From positions 39,521,827-39,585,826 of the forward strand of contig CM055106.1 in NCBI GenBank assembly GCA_029204225.1: DNA of 64,000 nt, read 5' to 3'. Shown here piece after piece: positions 23,136 to 36,249 of this stretch (its first letter is position 1; each line of letters starts with the position of its first letter). Position numbers and translations under genes: made by a program. The notes beneath the pieces were generated by a model, which had not been told where the DNA came from, ran no database searches, and worked only from the letters and a program-made list of their open reading frames with translations. The stretch comes from Diphasiastrum complanatum (Eukaryota > Streptophyta > Lycopodiopsida > Lycopodiales > Lycopodiaceae).

Positions 23136-23448
23136 CTACAGATAACTTTGATTGAAAAAGAAATTCCAAAAATTAACACTTACATAGCTTGATTCAGCAG
23201 ATTGGGCCTTGGTTGTATAAAAATACAAATCCAAAAGTTGATTTTTTGGTGTCAACATCTCCTGCCCAATCCGCATCTGTGTAGGCTTCAAGGATATTGG
23301 CGGTTTGGCTGCCTCCATAGCAGATGCTTAGAGTTGTCGTTGCTTGAATGTACTTCATGACCGTTGTTAGCACTTTCCAATGAGCTATGCCTAGATTTGA
23401 CAGGAACTGGCTGAGTGTATTGATCGAATATGAATTGATATCTTTCAC
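23136..23448 (-). pseudogene. Ty1/copia RNase H start fragment
   Basis: The minus strand reads VLTTVMKYIQATTTLSICY, then AYTDADWAGDVDTKKSTFG and FVFLYNQG. This is the copia RNase H entry motif (YSDADWAGDxxxRRSTSG). It is a fragment. The frame is lost near 23215. Confidence 0.85.
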
Positions 23449-24473
23449 AATATCAAATCGATATCATTAGATACTTTTCATAGTATCATATTTTTTAATT
23501 TGTGGTATCAAATTTCAGTATCAGATAGTTGATTTCCAATTGTACCTCTCTCTTAACGTCATCGACAACTAAAACAAATTTCAAAAATTTTCCAAGTCTA
23601 TGAAAATGCTTGGCTTATAGATTATATCAAAGAAAAAGTTTAGATTGATACCAACTTGCGAAGGAGACATGCAAGCCATTCGATCCACCCACACACTACT
23701 AGCATCAACTCGATCATGGTAGCACTTGCTAGATGCTACAAGACAACCCTAGTCGCATCATCAACACATGCGTCCACATTGATTTTAGCACACTTGTATG
23801 AAGACCAATGCATTTAGTTGTTGTCACTGATCTAGAGTTGAAGGCCAAGCCCAATCATGATGAAGGCTAGCACTAAAGAGCAAAGCCAATCAAACAAAGT
23901 CCCTACCTCTACCTCCTCATGGAGTAATAAAGAAAATGTCCAATTTCATCACATCATCTTGCAAAAGGCCCAACTACAACACATAGATTGTGGGCGAAAT
24001 AAAACAGGTAAAGATAAAAGGAATTTGCACAAAGCAATTGGCGACAACTTGAAAAATATCTCTAATGAGAATTATGATGGGGTAAAATGAGAAAGTAACG
24101 TGGTTATGTGTAGCATGGTACCAAACATACAAATGCCATCCCAAAACTATGTATATACACATGCTACATTTCAATCACATCTTTGTTGAAGGTCAAAGTT
24201 ATGTATATTTAACAAGGATAAAAGTGTAATAGCAAAGCCCATCAAAGAAAGTCTTTACTTCCTCAAGGAAATTGAAGGTAAAAAACATATCATCACTTAA
24301 GCTTTGCTAATAAATGCAAAGCTAAATTTAAATAAGCGATAAAATAATTTGATGCTTCAAACACCTCAAAGACGAACAAATTTAAAACATAATGGTTCAG
24401 GATGACATTTATCAAACATAGCTCTTTCATCTGATTAAAAGAAACCTAGAGAAAAAATAAAAACATGCAATGC

Positions 24474-25020
24474 TTTTTTTTTTTTGCAAAACGTTAAGTT
24501 ACTATTAGATATAGACAGAATGTACATAAGCAAGATAAATAGCAACCCAAGGCTGATCAAGTTATTTCCCTAGAAGAGAAAACTATACAATCGAAAATGA
24601 AATCAGGACTATAAGCACACCGAGCAAAGAGGCAATCCCGTAAGCAGTAAATGACAAAGCGATGTAACTAGCTAGAAAACTGGAAACAGATAGAAGCCGA
24701 AAGTGGAGCAAGGGAACCCTAAAAAACCAGCTGGTTTCGTAGTGTCCAGATCTTCCACAACACTAAGCCTACATACATGCCAGAATGTGAGCAAACCCCT
24801 GCCTCTATAAGGCGAGTCTCCTAGCGGTATGGAGCAAACGGTGAGTGGTGGTGGAGCCTCAATGATTGAGCAAGTGCATGAATTACGTCCATAGGTGCAT
24901 GATGAAAAACTTTTTCATGAAATCGGCAAACTGGGCAAAGGCAGTCCATGAGGAAAGGCCACTTGGCTTGCAGTAAGAGGGAGTTGGAGATGATCATTGA
25001 GGAGTATGGATTTTTTCATG
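24474..25020 (-). pseudogene. LINE 3' end (zf-RVT-like domain plus poly-A)
   Basis: Read on the minus strand, a Cys/His-bearing stretch (LMDCLCPVCRFHEKV) is followed by VLWKIWTLRNQLVF, the hallmark of the zinc-binding region at the C-terminus of plant LINE reverse transcriptases. Stops follow, and the sequence ends in a poly-A (plus-strand T run at about 24476-24485), as expected for a LINE 3' end. The RT and endonuclease domains are absent, consistent with 5' truncation. Confidence 0.7.
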
Positions 25021-25456
25021 AGTAGGATGAGTAAGAGAATGTTAAGATAGACACTATAACAAGACTTTTTTCAAGGCTATCATTTTTGTTGATGGGTAGT
25101 TAGTTGATAAGTGGAATGTTAAAAACTTAAGACATTGTGCAACAAAACTTTTTTTTAACGGCTTTTATATAAGCCATATTTTGAGAGTGTTTACTTATTT
25201 GAGTTGTTTAGCTGTTAAGTGTGATATTTTGTGCACAATTGAAATATCATAGGCATTGAAGAGTGTGAGATTTTTATGAGTAATTGATAAGTGGAGAAGT
25301 GCTCAAATTTTGTGCACTTACACTTTCTTTACGTGGCTTCCACGTGTCTTTTGATAAATAATGTGAGGGAATTTTTACATAGTATGCAACAATAATTTTT
25401 GAAATGATTTTTTATTAATTTCTATAAAAATAGTATCTATTGAGAACCTGATATAG

Positions 25457-25655
25457 GAACCGGCGGTTCTTAATAGAGTAATAACTGACAGATTGAGAAC
25501 CGCCAAGATTTATCTTATAAGATATTATTGAAAACCGCCAAGTGTAAATATTTTAAATGTAATCCAATACCCTGAACCGGCGGTTCTTGGTTTTAAAAAA
25601 AAGGGCAATACCCTGAACCGGCATGTATCATAAATATGTGAGAACCGCCCAACAC
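25457..25655. repeat. Cluster of GAACCGGCGGTTC palindromes
   Basis: Full palindromes lie at 25457-25470 and about 25574-25588. Half-sites (GAACCGCC, AACCGCC, GAACCGGC) lie near 25497, 25528, 25615 and 25641. Such subterminal repeats are typical of CACTA-type DNA transposons. A CACTATAACAAGA sequence at about 25052 resembles a CACTA terminus, but the matching far end was not found. Confidence 0.6.
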
Positions 25656-26655
25656 TGGTCCATATAGGCTCATCAGCATGGAGGGGAGCTTGAGGTGACC
25701 GATGGAAAAGGTTTGAGACTTAACATTAATATAATTTTTGTCTTACTAGCAGACATACAATGAGGGAGCACAAACTTCATTTAATTGGCTTTGCTCTTTA
25801 GTGCTAACCTTCATCAGGATTGAACATGTCCTCTGGAGAAGTGAGACCATTGGCAAACACCGAGTGTATAAAAGCTAATGTGGACGCATGGTTGTGGATA
25901 GTACTAACTATTTTTGGGCACCGCCAAAATGAGTAGTGATGTCATTGCATTGGTTGACAGAATGCCAACATTCTCTAGCTAAAATCATTTTTCCAAGATA
26001 TCTACCCATTCCGTGTGTTAAATGTGTCTTGTTTGCTTAAGAGTCCATGTCCTCCATTAGGGATATGAGTGAGCTATTTCTTTGAATGGTTCTTTTGACA
26101 TTTTGCAATGCAATTTGCTTCATTTTGGCCCTTCATCTTGTATGTGATTACAAGACCTTCATTTTTCTTGTAAACAAGTAGCTTTTGTTTTGTCTCACGA
26201 TCGTTTTCTCTGTTGGTCATGCCTTAAAAGTTTTCAACTTGGATCTCGTGCAGGATAGAGAGGTTATTGCGGCCTTTTGCTTAGTCACACCCATGGGTTT
26301 TCTAGGTGAGTATTTTTGGTTTGTAATCTTTCTTAGGAGATTTTGTAGTTGTTGATAGGCAGGGCAAGTGTGAGCATGGGATTCTCTTGGTTCTAGGATT
26401 TGAACTATCAGAATATGGGATGCCATGGTCAAGCACTAGATGAGAATTGTGGATTATGTTTTGGGATAACTCTCAAGGGTGATCGTTAGAAAACTTTCTA
26501 TGGTTGGGTGGTTTGTCCCATGTGCTGCAGCACCTATTGTTCTCCACTGCCAGCATTGTAGAAGACCTCCTAGCGAGCCAGCTATGGTAGGCAGTGAGCC
26601 AGAAAGACAGGGAGAGGGAGAGAGAGAGAGAGAAGGCCCAGGGACATATGTTTTC

Positions 26656-27410
26656 ATGGATACAATTGCTAGCAACAATCGTGCTACCAAAGACCAGGCT
26701 GACCATGCCAAGCAAGGCATGTACTTCATAGCACAGACAACTCAAGTCAAGGCTGCAACTGGCAAGGATTCTCATGACAAGGCTGTGACAGATCGTATTC
26801 AGCAGGCCTCTCAATCAACGGCTCAGAGTGCCCAAGAGATGGCTTTTGCTGCGAAGGGTCAGGCAGGGAACGCATTGAACAAGGGGGGAGTCAACCAGGA
26901 AGCTAGGGCGACCTCCTACACACAGGTCGGTTAATCAGGGGGCGGCATTGGATTCGTCTCATGTCTGTTTGAAGAGGTCCTTCCGCACGCTACTCTGCCA
27001 AGCTCGGCAATCTCCGGGCCAACATCAGGTAATGGTGCTGCTCCTCCTCAAAAAGCGGCTCGGGTGATAAGTTTGCTTGGCGACATGCTTCTGATTATGG
27101 ATCAGATGACTTGGAGGTGCACTGCTTTGACCTTGATTCTGCCCGGTATAGTAGCCATCTCTTTCCTTGCTAATAGCATGGTGGTAGCCTATTTCATGGG
27201 AAGGCCTCCCTTTGTTGAAGGTGCTAAGAGGTTTGGCGATTTACAGTGAGGGAAGTTCAATGTGCATGTGCTAGGCTCACAGGCTCTGGGCAAGGGTTTC
27301 TTTTTATTCAGGCTTGGTAGTGCATAGGAGGTCAACTCTGTTTTGGCCATTGGTCCCTACCTTTCCGAGGCAATCCTGTGTACGTTACTCGCTACACGGA
27401 CTAAGGTTTG
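26656..27410 (+). pseudogene. DUF4283-like ORF1 relic behind a LEA-like segment
   Basis: From ATG 26656 the frame encodes a polar Ala/Gln/Lys-rich stretch (TKDQADHAKQG, KAATGKDSHDKAV, STAQSAQEMAFAAKGQAG) that resembles group-3 LEA repeats, and stops at TAA 26932-26934. The same frame then stays open to TGA 27247-27249 and includes FLANSMVVAYFMGRPP, followed by GKFNVHV...GKGFFLFRLGSA. That second part matches the DUF4283 RNA-binding domain found in plant LINE ORF1 and related zinc-knuckle proteins. Three or more in-frame stops show decay. It is probably retroelement-derived rather than a host LEA gene. Confidence 0.6.
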
Positions 27411-27419
27411 GCAATTTGC

Positions 27420-28183
27420 AGTGGTAAAAAAAAATGGGAAGTCATAAAGTCAGAGCTGCAAGACAAACCAGACACGGTTACATAGATATTGTGATGCTGG
27501 TAATGCAGACTAAAAGACATAAGATTATAATGTTCCCTAAACACAGCACCGAGTGAATATGAATTACTTAGGATATCAAGAATGCACAAAAGCATGATCA
27601 GAAATCCAGTTGAATGGTACTCCTTGACAAAGCACTTAGCCTGTGAATAAACTGGTCTGAATAGTAAAAAGGTGAGCAAGATGCATTTTTAGGTTCCTAC
27701 AGAATGGCTGTAGATAAATAAGAAAAAGCTAAGCGTTAGTATTACAAAAACAGGAAACTTATGCAACCTACAGAAGTTACAAGAAGTTGTTCTTCTGATA
27801 TAAATCACATGAAGTGAACCTTGCATTAAAAAATTTCATCCTATTCTCTAATGTGAATTCCACGAAGTGAAACAGTGCTTTCTGTAACAGCACCAAGCGT
27901 AGAAAGTTACAGGTTAACAAAAAGAATAGTTGTGATCTTGTACAATGGACATTGAATAAAAGAAAGACAAACAGTAACAGTATCAAAAATTAAACCCCAT
28001 GTAACCTTCTATTTTAGGAAGTCTCTTTTCTGATCAAATTCAAGAATATAACCTGAAGTAACCCTCTCACAAAAAGTAACGGACTCTTAGTCTGATTATT
28101 TAGGTTCAACGCAAGCAGGCATAACACTGTAGTTGGGTCCTGAGTATTTTCTGGTTGAATCTAATCTGCCGAATAAATCATAT
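27420..28183 (-). other. 3' untranslated and downstream region of eS10
   Basis: No other gene is visible. The eS10 3' UTR must start at 28183 on the minus strand. No poly-A signal was chosen with confidence. Confidence 0.4.
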
Positions 28184-30821
28184 TCAATCTGCCAAAGCGC
28201 CAGATGCTGAACTGCCACCAAATCCACCACCACCACCACCACCTCGACCAAAGCCACCTCTTGATCCCTGAATATTGATTTGCACCATTCTCTTTAAAAA
28301 CAACTGACAAACAGAGCTAATGTGATAAAATAAACACAAAGCACTGAGCAAAAGAAACAGGTAAAAGCTCTGACATGAAAAGAATGCAATTTAGTTGCAA
28401 TATAATACCTGAAAAGCTGGCTGGTATTCAGCTGGTGCTCCACCTTTGTCACCAAAACCACCACCTGGAGGTCCACGAGGTGGGCCTCCACGATATCCTT
28501 CTCTGTCACCAAAACGTGGTCTATCCCTATCCCCCTCATAGCGTGGAGGTCCCCTGACCAAATAAATAGAACAAAGAATGAGAAGAAACAGAATTTTAGG
28601 TCAAATCAACAGAGTGAATAACGAAAATCTCTTTGTGAGATTTATAGAGTTGTTACACAAAACTAAAAAACTGCTACTATTACAAAATGCTATCCACATT
28701 ACCTCAAGTTAGAAGTGATACCTTGGTCTGTCACCCCCTGGAGGGCCCAAAGGCCTACTAGGTGGCCTTGCTGATTTTTTCAAGGTAGCTGGGACAATTT
28801 CCGATGGCAAATTCAGAAAAGTGCGCAGATACTCAATCCCGTCATTGGTCAAGAACCAATAGTAATAAAGCCACGCAAATGATTCCTTGACATACTCCTT
28901 CGACTTGAAGCTCTGCATCAATTTTATCACCTGTAGATTTGGAACATCAATCTCTGGATGCTTGGCAAGATTGTAGTCTTTTTTTGCATACAAAACCCCT
29001 TCTGCAAAAATTCAAAAGAAAGAGATTCGTCAACGGGTCATGGCCATTTCACATAGGTTTCTCTGGTAGGCCAAGGTCCTTTATAAGATTTAATGCTAAA
29101 AATTAAACTAAATCTTCTGCTGTGACAAGTAATGAGACCTTTGAAGAGGTACTTGTAAACCTCCACCCGGTTTTTCTTCGAGATCAACTGCAAAAAACCA
29201 GAATAGACAAGCCAATTACCAATCTTTCATTGCAAGCCATCTTGATGTGACATCCACAGAAGACTACTAAGATCTTCACTATTTTCTTCCTAATAGGATA
29301 CATATAAAATGGTTATCGTGACTGAAGAAATTAAAAATCAAATAAGATCATTCTGTAGCCTGACTACAATAAGATCAAGGTATGCCAAGATATTTATACG
29401 CCTGTTACAAAAATGTGTCCACCATTAAAAAAATGACGTGTGTTTGAAGGCATATTATGGAAATTATTGGTGAGTCCTCTTGTCGAACCGGAATGAAGAC
29501 AAGCCGATATTTCCATAATATGCTTCCAAACAGACATTACTATGCTTGAGATATGTTGCAGAAATCTTGCCCAAAAATTACACCCTGAGAGGTTGAAAGA
29601 TTCCATCCAGAAAGACCGACCATATTTTTAGATTCCAACCACAAGGGCTCTGTATTTTTATGCATCCACAAGCGCTCCATATTTTTGAGGCCACAAGATT
29701 ACAATCAGTCAGATTGCAAGGAAAAAATCAGGGGAAACTTTTATTGCGGATGATCGGGATCACTACTGTCCAATCTTGTAAGATTTATGCCACAACATAT
29801 AAAGCTCAGACCAATCTAACCGAAAGGGCCTGCCCCCCCTACAAGTTTTGAAAAAAAGTTACGTTAATGGTAATGGAGAGTGGGCCCAATTCTAGGTGGA
29901 CCAGCACTCTTGGCTCGGTCTTACAAAACTTGACCACAAAATATTTTTGACGATTTTAGCATTGGCTGAAATTTGCTAACTGGTAGGTAGAGCAGCCTCC
30001 TAAGAAGACATAACCTCTGAAAAACCTGGAAATAAGAACTTACCAGGAAAGCCATGCCAGGAATTAACCTAGTTAGAAATACGACTATATATATTGATAA
30101 GATTCGTCACAGGATTGGCAAAATAAAGGGCTAGATCAAGGTTCAAAAATTTTAAATATGTTTTGACTCAAATCTTACATGAATAAATGGTCAAGATCGA
30201 GTTTAAGGACCCCCATTACCTGGTTGGTAATAAGCAGACCTGATTTTGACTTGTAAATCTGATTGGTTATAATTTTCATGGATGAAACCTAATAATTCCA
30301 TCCTCTAAAGGTGCTATGTGTGCCCGGCTTATTTTTTGGGTAAGGTTTTATGTGTTTTTCAGCACATTATCAAAAAAATGGCTTCTCCTCTTGTGGAGAG
30401 CCGCTGACTTGTCCTCTCATCTCTCTGCTACTGCAGAAGACTCGCTTTTGATTCCCACAAAATGCCTCTGAACACCCGTTGTCTAGTTCAAAATCATCGG
30501 ACAAAATTAAGTTGTACACCAGGGTTAAAAATACATAAAGCCTTTTGGTTTATGCAAATGGAGGGGATGGGGTAGAGGTGTTAGTGATAAGATTACCCAT
30601 GAAATAGGCCAAATAACGGGATACATCAAGGAAGGGATATACTAATAAAAGGATCATCTCTATCACAAGCTACAGCAGATAAGCAAGCTGCACATTGATG
30701 ACAAAGCCAGACTGCATTCAGAAAGAAAAGCAGATTGACATACCAATCTCAGCTGGAAAAAAAGCAACAAAACCCAACAAAACATTATAATAAAGAGGGA
30801 TGAAAGATGTGCGGGCACCAT
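28184..30821 (-). CDS. RPS10: Small-subunit ribosomal protein eS10
   Basis: Coding exons on the minus strand: 30821-30819 (ATG only, inferred), 29187-29139, 29001-28722, 28553-28409 and 28267-28184. All introns are GT-AG. The sum is 561 nt, or 186 residues plus stop, close to the usual plant length. The S10/plectin domain reads [51 protein letters not shown], then [20 protein letters not shown]. The C-terminal tail is Arg/Gly/Pro-rich ([14 protein letters not shown]), as in plant eS10. The protein binds 18S rRNA at the head of the 40S subunit near the mRNA entry. The first ATG in the GC-rich leader is followed directly by GT, and joining it to exon 2 gives M-LISKK, so the start is likely but unproven. 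The frame is intact. Confidence 0.9.
29191..30816 (-). other. eS10 intron 1 (about 1.6 kb)
   Basis: Lies between the inferred ATG exon and exon 2. No gene or recognised transposon was seen inside. Small open frames in it lack support. Confidence 0.55.
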
Positions 30822-31010
30822 GGCCACTAAAAGGACAACGCCAAGAGCCACAGATGCAATGAGATGGAGCAGGATCGTTCGCTCGCCGCTCCCACGCCAC
30901 CGCTGCTTCCTCCTTTTTCTCTGTGAATTGAGCCCAAAAAGAGAAGAAAACGGCGAAGTAGAGAGAAAGAAAACAGAGGATTTAACTCACAAACCCTAAC
31001 CCTAATATTG
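30822..31010 (-). promoter_or_regulatory. eS10 promoter and 5' leader with telo-box
   Basis: AAACCCTAACCCTAAT at 30991-31006 is a telo-box (AAACCCTAA), common in plant ribosomal-protein promoters. A TGGGCT site-II-like element lies on the minus strand near 30932. Both are upstream of the inferred ATG on the minus strand, about 110-185 bp away. The leader between them has no other ATG. Telo-boxes with site II elements usually drive growth-linked expression of translation genes. Confidence 0.65.
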
Positions 31011-31890
31011 CCCTTGGTTTTTCTTTCCTTTCCTCTTTGGCCTTGCCTCGCAATGGCCATAAATACTGATGAGGTCTGGCATATGAGGGGAAGTAATTCC
31101 CACTCCTGTGCTGCTGCCCCAGCCCTGCCCAACTGCAAATTTTGGGCAAGGGGCAGCCTCCCAGCGCAATTGATGGTCTCGACAATTTCTTGTTAGTCCT
31201 AGGATTTCCTGTAGCACTAGCTCGCAAGTCTGGGACACACGCGAGAACACGTGAGTCCCGACCACGTGCGAGCACGCGGGTCCCAAAATTCCTTGAGCAC
31301 ACATGACTCATTTTTGACAAGCATGTGTGTCCCAAATTCTCCTAAACACACATGGACACTTATGTGATCACCACACCATCGCGTGCTACCCACATTTATG
31401 GGTAATGAGCTTGTTCTCTATAGTATGAAGCAATTTCTACTTATCCTAGAAACTTATGGGATAATTCTTGAGATGTCACATGGCATTACACTAGGTCCCT
31501 ACAGTTTCCTGGCGTGGAGGTACAAGGCAGCAGGGAGGCAGTGTCGGATGGTGCCTGGGACATGTGGCGATCACTGAATCGTACCAGAAGTAATCCCCTC
31601 TGGGCTAATAAGGACGAGGAATAAATACTATGGGGTGAGATTGGTCAATGGAGTTTAAAAAAAGTCAATTTTGAAGTAGAAATTGTGGTAGCTATGTCCA
31701 CTTTTGTGATTTGAACTTTGGTGGAGGGCTCAATTACGCAACACGAAAGTGAGTTTGCATACACGAAAAAAAGAACATAGCCTTCATGCATGAAAAAAAA
31801 AACAAAAAAATTAGTTTGGTTATTGCATGCTCGATTGTGTATATGCATATTGTAATAATCACATACATGAGTAGAAGACTTGAAAACTGA
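31011..31890. other. Upstream of eS10: GC-rich imperfect repeats, then unassigned
   Basis: At 31226-31350 short GGGACAC/GAGCAC/GGGTCCC motifs recur, with two CACGTG (G-box) hexamers at 31248-31253 and 31263-31268. The rest, including a piece shared with 5566-5630, is unassigned. Confidence 0.4.
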
Positions 31891-32009
31891 ATCATGCTGG
31901 ATTCCATGATGTTCTAGTTTTTTTTTCCTCATATTGTCTCTCACATGCCTGAATGAAGAAATATGACAAGTGACAATATATTTTAGTAATTTCTTTAATA
32001 GTATGTATT

Positions 32010-32133
32010 TTCATTCTTTCTAATATTGTCCTCTTTTGTAGGACATATATAAAATGTCTTCCATATATTGGATGAAGAATTGATCGACTTTTCATAGATG
32101 CATCTTGAAGACTCCTAATTGATGGTTGGCGAC
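32010..32133. repeat. Dispersed repeat pair, member 2 (other at 22675-22800)
   Basis: Same orientation as the first member. It shares ATATATTGGATGAAGAATTG, ATCGACTTTTCATAGATGCA and TTGATGGTTGGCGAC with small differences. Confidence 0.65.
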
Positions 32134-32199
32134 AATTGTGAAAGAAAAGTACAATTATGACCATAAATGGATTCATTCAATCCACAAGAGTGATTTGTG

Positions 32200-33280
32200 G
32201 CATTACTATCTTCATCAAAACTTGCACCTATAATTGACACAATGTAGATCTATAAGCAAGAGCAATCTAGATGAATTGTTTAAAGATCAAAGAGGCTTCA
32301 CACGTGTGAGCCATAGCCTAATGTATGGACAGAGACCTCATAGCAAAGTACTAACACTTTTTGAAACATTGGATTTACCAAAATGCATGCAAAGAGAGAG
32401 ATACACAAGCTTGATGCAAAATCTTCAAGATCTCTTCAAATTGTTCTTCCAAATGAGCTCAAAATTGGAGTATATACAAAGACCTGACCTGTTTCACACA
32501 TGTGGAACAATACATTCACTTTTCCTTTGGCTCCTCCTAAGGTCTCATATAAATATATATGGCCATCCAATCAAATTGCACCTCTCTAGAAAACCTAGAA
32601 TTGAGGAAAATGCATTCTAACTTGGATAACTTGGCTTTTTGCCTTAATGGCTCTTTGGATTATGTACAAGCTAACCTATGTTTATGATTCACACATGGGA
32701 ACATGCTCCACACTTGTGAAATAATATTCTGTACAAATTTGGCCTCAAACTATATTTTGCCAGAGCAAAAGCAACACTTGCATTTTACTGCTTTGATGTG
32801 TGAGTAAACTATGGCAGAAGGAGGGCGTTGGATCGTGATCCAACACCCTCTGAGAAAACCATACATAGTATGCATGCTTGCCACTTTGATCAGAGGTAGA
32901 ACTATGCTGAAAATCACGATGGTAAGCCCTCAAATATGTGATGAAACTACACGTTGGAAATGCGTTGACAGTCTTGTGTTGCTTTATGTGACCCTCTACA
33001 TATGTGAGTATATTGGTACATATGATTATGCATGAACTCACTCGCTGGAACAACGATTACATCACCATCACATTCTTGTATGTGTAATTGAACCTATGTT
33101 CATAGAAGCTTGCAGCCCTTTCAGCGCTGAGAGGGTAGCAATGAACACACATTTTTGAAGTATTGTTTGCCACTTCCACGATAAAGCGGTTAAGGCTGCT
33201 GGCCGCCAGCATGATGCTTTATATTGAAAAGTATAATGGTCACCACGAAAGGTATGAAGTATGATAAATGATAGGCTAAC
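32200..33280. other. LTR-like or unassigned stretch
   Basis: A TATA-like CATATAAATATATAT lies at about 32540, and ACAAATTTGGCCTC is shared with 11850-11870, which suggests an LTR fragment on the minus strand. No coding sequence is recognised. Confidence 0.35.
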
Positions 33281-33889
33281 GATGAGCAAATGCAATATGA
33301 CTCTTATTGTAAACAGATCTTCATACTACAAGGTTGCATCCTGATTCAAGTATTCGACTCAGATTACGCTCTTATACAATTATGCAGTTTGAAGAACATC
33401 TTCGTTAAGTTTACATATATGTTTCTGGCAATCTTACTAAATACAGAGAATCAGTTTCGTAATGGGAATATAGTACGGTTAGCAGTGGTTTTTCATGCTA
33501 TTATTATTGTGGCTAAAACTAGACTCGAAAAACTTCTATTATCAGTCTTTGAAGGAAGTATTGTTCATAAACAAATATGGCTTCCTCATAGGATTCTCAC
33601 GCAACATCTATTCATGTTAGTATTGCAACACTTCGCTTCGTGGATTGGTTAACATTTATGAAATGATTGTAGGAAACGGTTATGGCTTACACTTAAAACG
33701 GAATAGCTTAAACTATCATATGTATGCCTATCTTTTGAGCAGTTATAGCACATATAGATGACTCAAACTACACATATGGTGATTTTGCCATTTTCTCTGT
33801 AGTAAGTAGGTTTTATGAACAATAATACAAGTATTGATAACCAATGCGTCCTTAAGGTACATGGACTTGTACAAGGGATCGCTACATTT

Positions 33890-34731
<842 letters not shown>

Positions 34732-34739
34732 TCATCATT

Positions 34740-36240
34740 TTTCAAAACACAAAACAAAAACCAGCCTAAGATTCTCTCCAAATCAGTCTCTTGTTCACTT
34801 TGAATTGCTCTGTACAAAGGTAAGGCAAAAAATAATTCATGGAGAGAGTATATTGAATATTGTGTTGCAATCCAATGGATAATTTATTCATTAGATTTCA
34901 ACATCTTTGAAAAATAGTACAAATCAGTGAGGCCATGGATTGATGACTTGGATGTCGAAAATCGACACCACACTAAACCTGTTGTTTTTCAATGTCCAAG
35001 TCATCTAACAATAATTACTAGCTCATAAAATACAGGTCACTTCATTGCCAGCTGGTCTGTTAGAGTTCGATGTTTAATTTCTGCATCAAAATGGAATTTC
35101 ATGGAATTTCATCTCTTAAACTACTAAAACTCACTATGCTATGTTCTAAAACATACAAAGTGATGTGAATATAATTTTTTTATTAGAGAAAAAACATAAC
35201 AACTTTTCGACATGCAATCATAACACCTTTGAAGATTTGCCAATTTTTGCTCTAAAAATGGCAAATTTTCGATCTAAACTTTGCCAAATTTTCTGTATGA
35301 TATCTTTGGCTACAGTGCACCAAATTGGAGTTTGTAAAGCATAGTAAATAGAGAGGTGAGGTTAGCAAGAGGCTTGTCATGTCATCAAATGTCATATTTT
35401 CCACACATGCAAGATATTAATGCCCAAAAAACCTATAGGATGGTGCACTTTTTCAAGAGGCATAGAGTGAAATTGAGTTGTATGTTGCATGGAATCATAA
35501 GGGCTAACATAAATAGCTTCTAAACACTTAGCATGAATCAAATAAGGCTCCAATCAGGTTCATATGTGTACACTCAAAACAAGCAAAAATCACTTTTTTG
35601 GAGAGCACCCATGCATGCAACCTTATCGTTTTGGTGCACAAGCCTCAAGCAAATACAATAGGTGGGTGATAGCTTGTTTCAGAGGTTGAAAGACATACAA
35701 AATGACCTACATTTTCTCCTCTAGCAAAGAGATCAAGAAAATGGAACACCAAATGTCCACAAAATCATTAAAAACACTAGTTTTTAAGGCTTTTTCAATC
35801 TCATTCAACTTCTACGACTTGTGTCTTTTGTCCATAGCTACTAAATAGCTCTTAACTATCCTAGAGAGCATGCAAGCAGACTTTTTGGCATAGAAATAGA
35901 CTCTACTCATCAAAAAACTATTTTTCAAAATGAAAATTTGAAAACTAATGCATTTACATTTTTAGGATTTGTAACCTAAAAGGTGTTGTGAATGAGCTAC
36001 CACTACAAGACATGTGCTTACACTTTCCATACATGAGTAACGTGCTAAAATTTAAGGTGTTTGTGAGATGTTATTTTCCATAAGGCAATGTGACGAATGA
36101 TAACTAGACTCTCCTATGTTTTAAAACGAAAAGTAAATCAGTAATTATGACAAGGTCGTGGGATTAAATGTAAGGGAGGTATGTTAGCATTTAAGATGCT
36201 AGGATTGTGAATGGGTTTTGGCATGGATTTGCCCAAGCTT
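34740..36240. other. Unassigned AT-rich stretch
   Basis: No gene, repeat domain or RNA was recognised. Confidence 0.35.
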
Positions 36241-36249
36241 CATATCATA

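Larger units (their letters stand above)
23750..25905. repeat. Inverted-repeat-bounded segment
   Basis: The arm at about 23770-23905 (ACATGCGTCCACATTGAT... through AGCACTAAAGAGCAAAGCC) is matched in reverse at about 25778-25895 (GGCTTTGCTCTTTAGTGCT ... AATGTGGACGCATG). The arms are diverged. They enclose a LINE 3' end and a cluster of GAACCGGCGGTTC palindromes. This could be a transposon with long terminal inverted repeats, or two opposed copies of one repeat. Confidence 0.6.

Noticed and set aside
25052-25655. Complete CACTA transposon
   Set aside because: A CACTA-like start and subterminal palindromes exist, but no matching far terminus, transposase or 3-bp duplication was found.
26656-26934. 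Small host LEA protein gene
   Set aside because: The same frame continues into a DUF4283-like relic after one stop, so a retroelement origin is more likely.
30663-30851. Small protein starting upstream of the eS10 ATG
   Set aside because: The frame has no ATG before the eS10 start, and the eS10 splice model explains the sequence better.
30982-31335. 117-codon minus-strand frame upstream of eS10
   Set aside because: It overlaps the telo-box promoter and imperfect GC repeats, with no domain or conserved feature.
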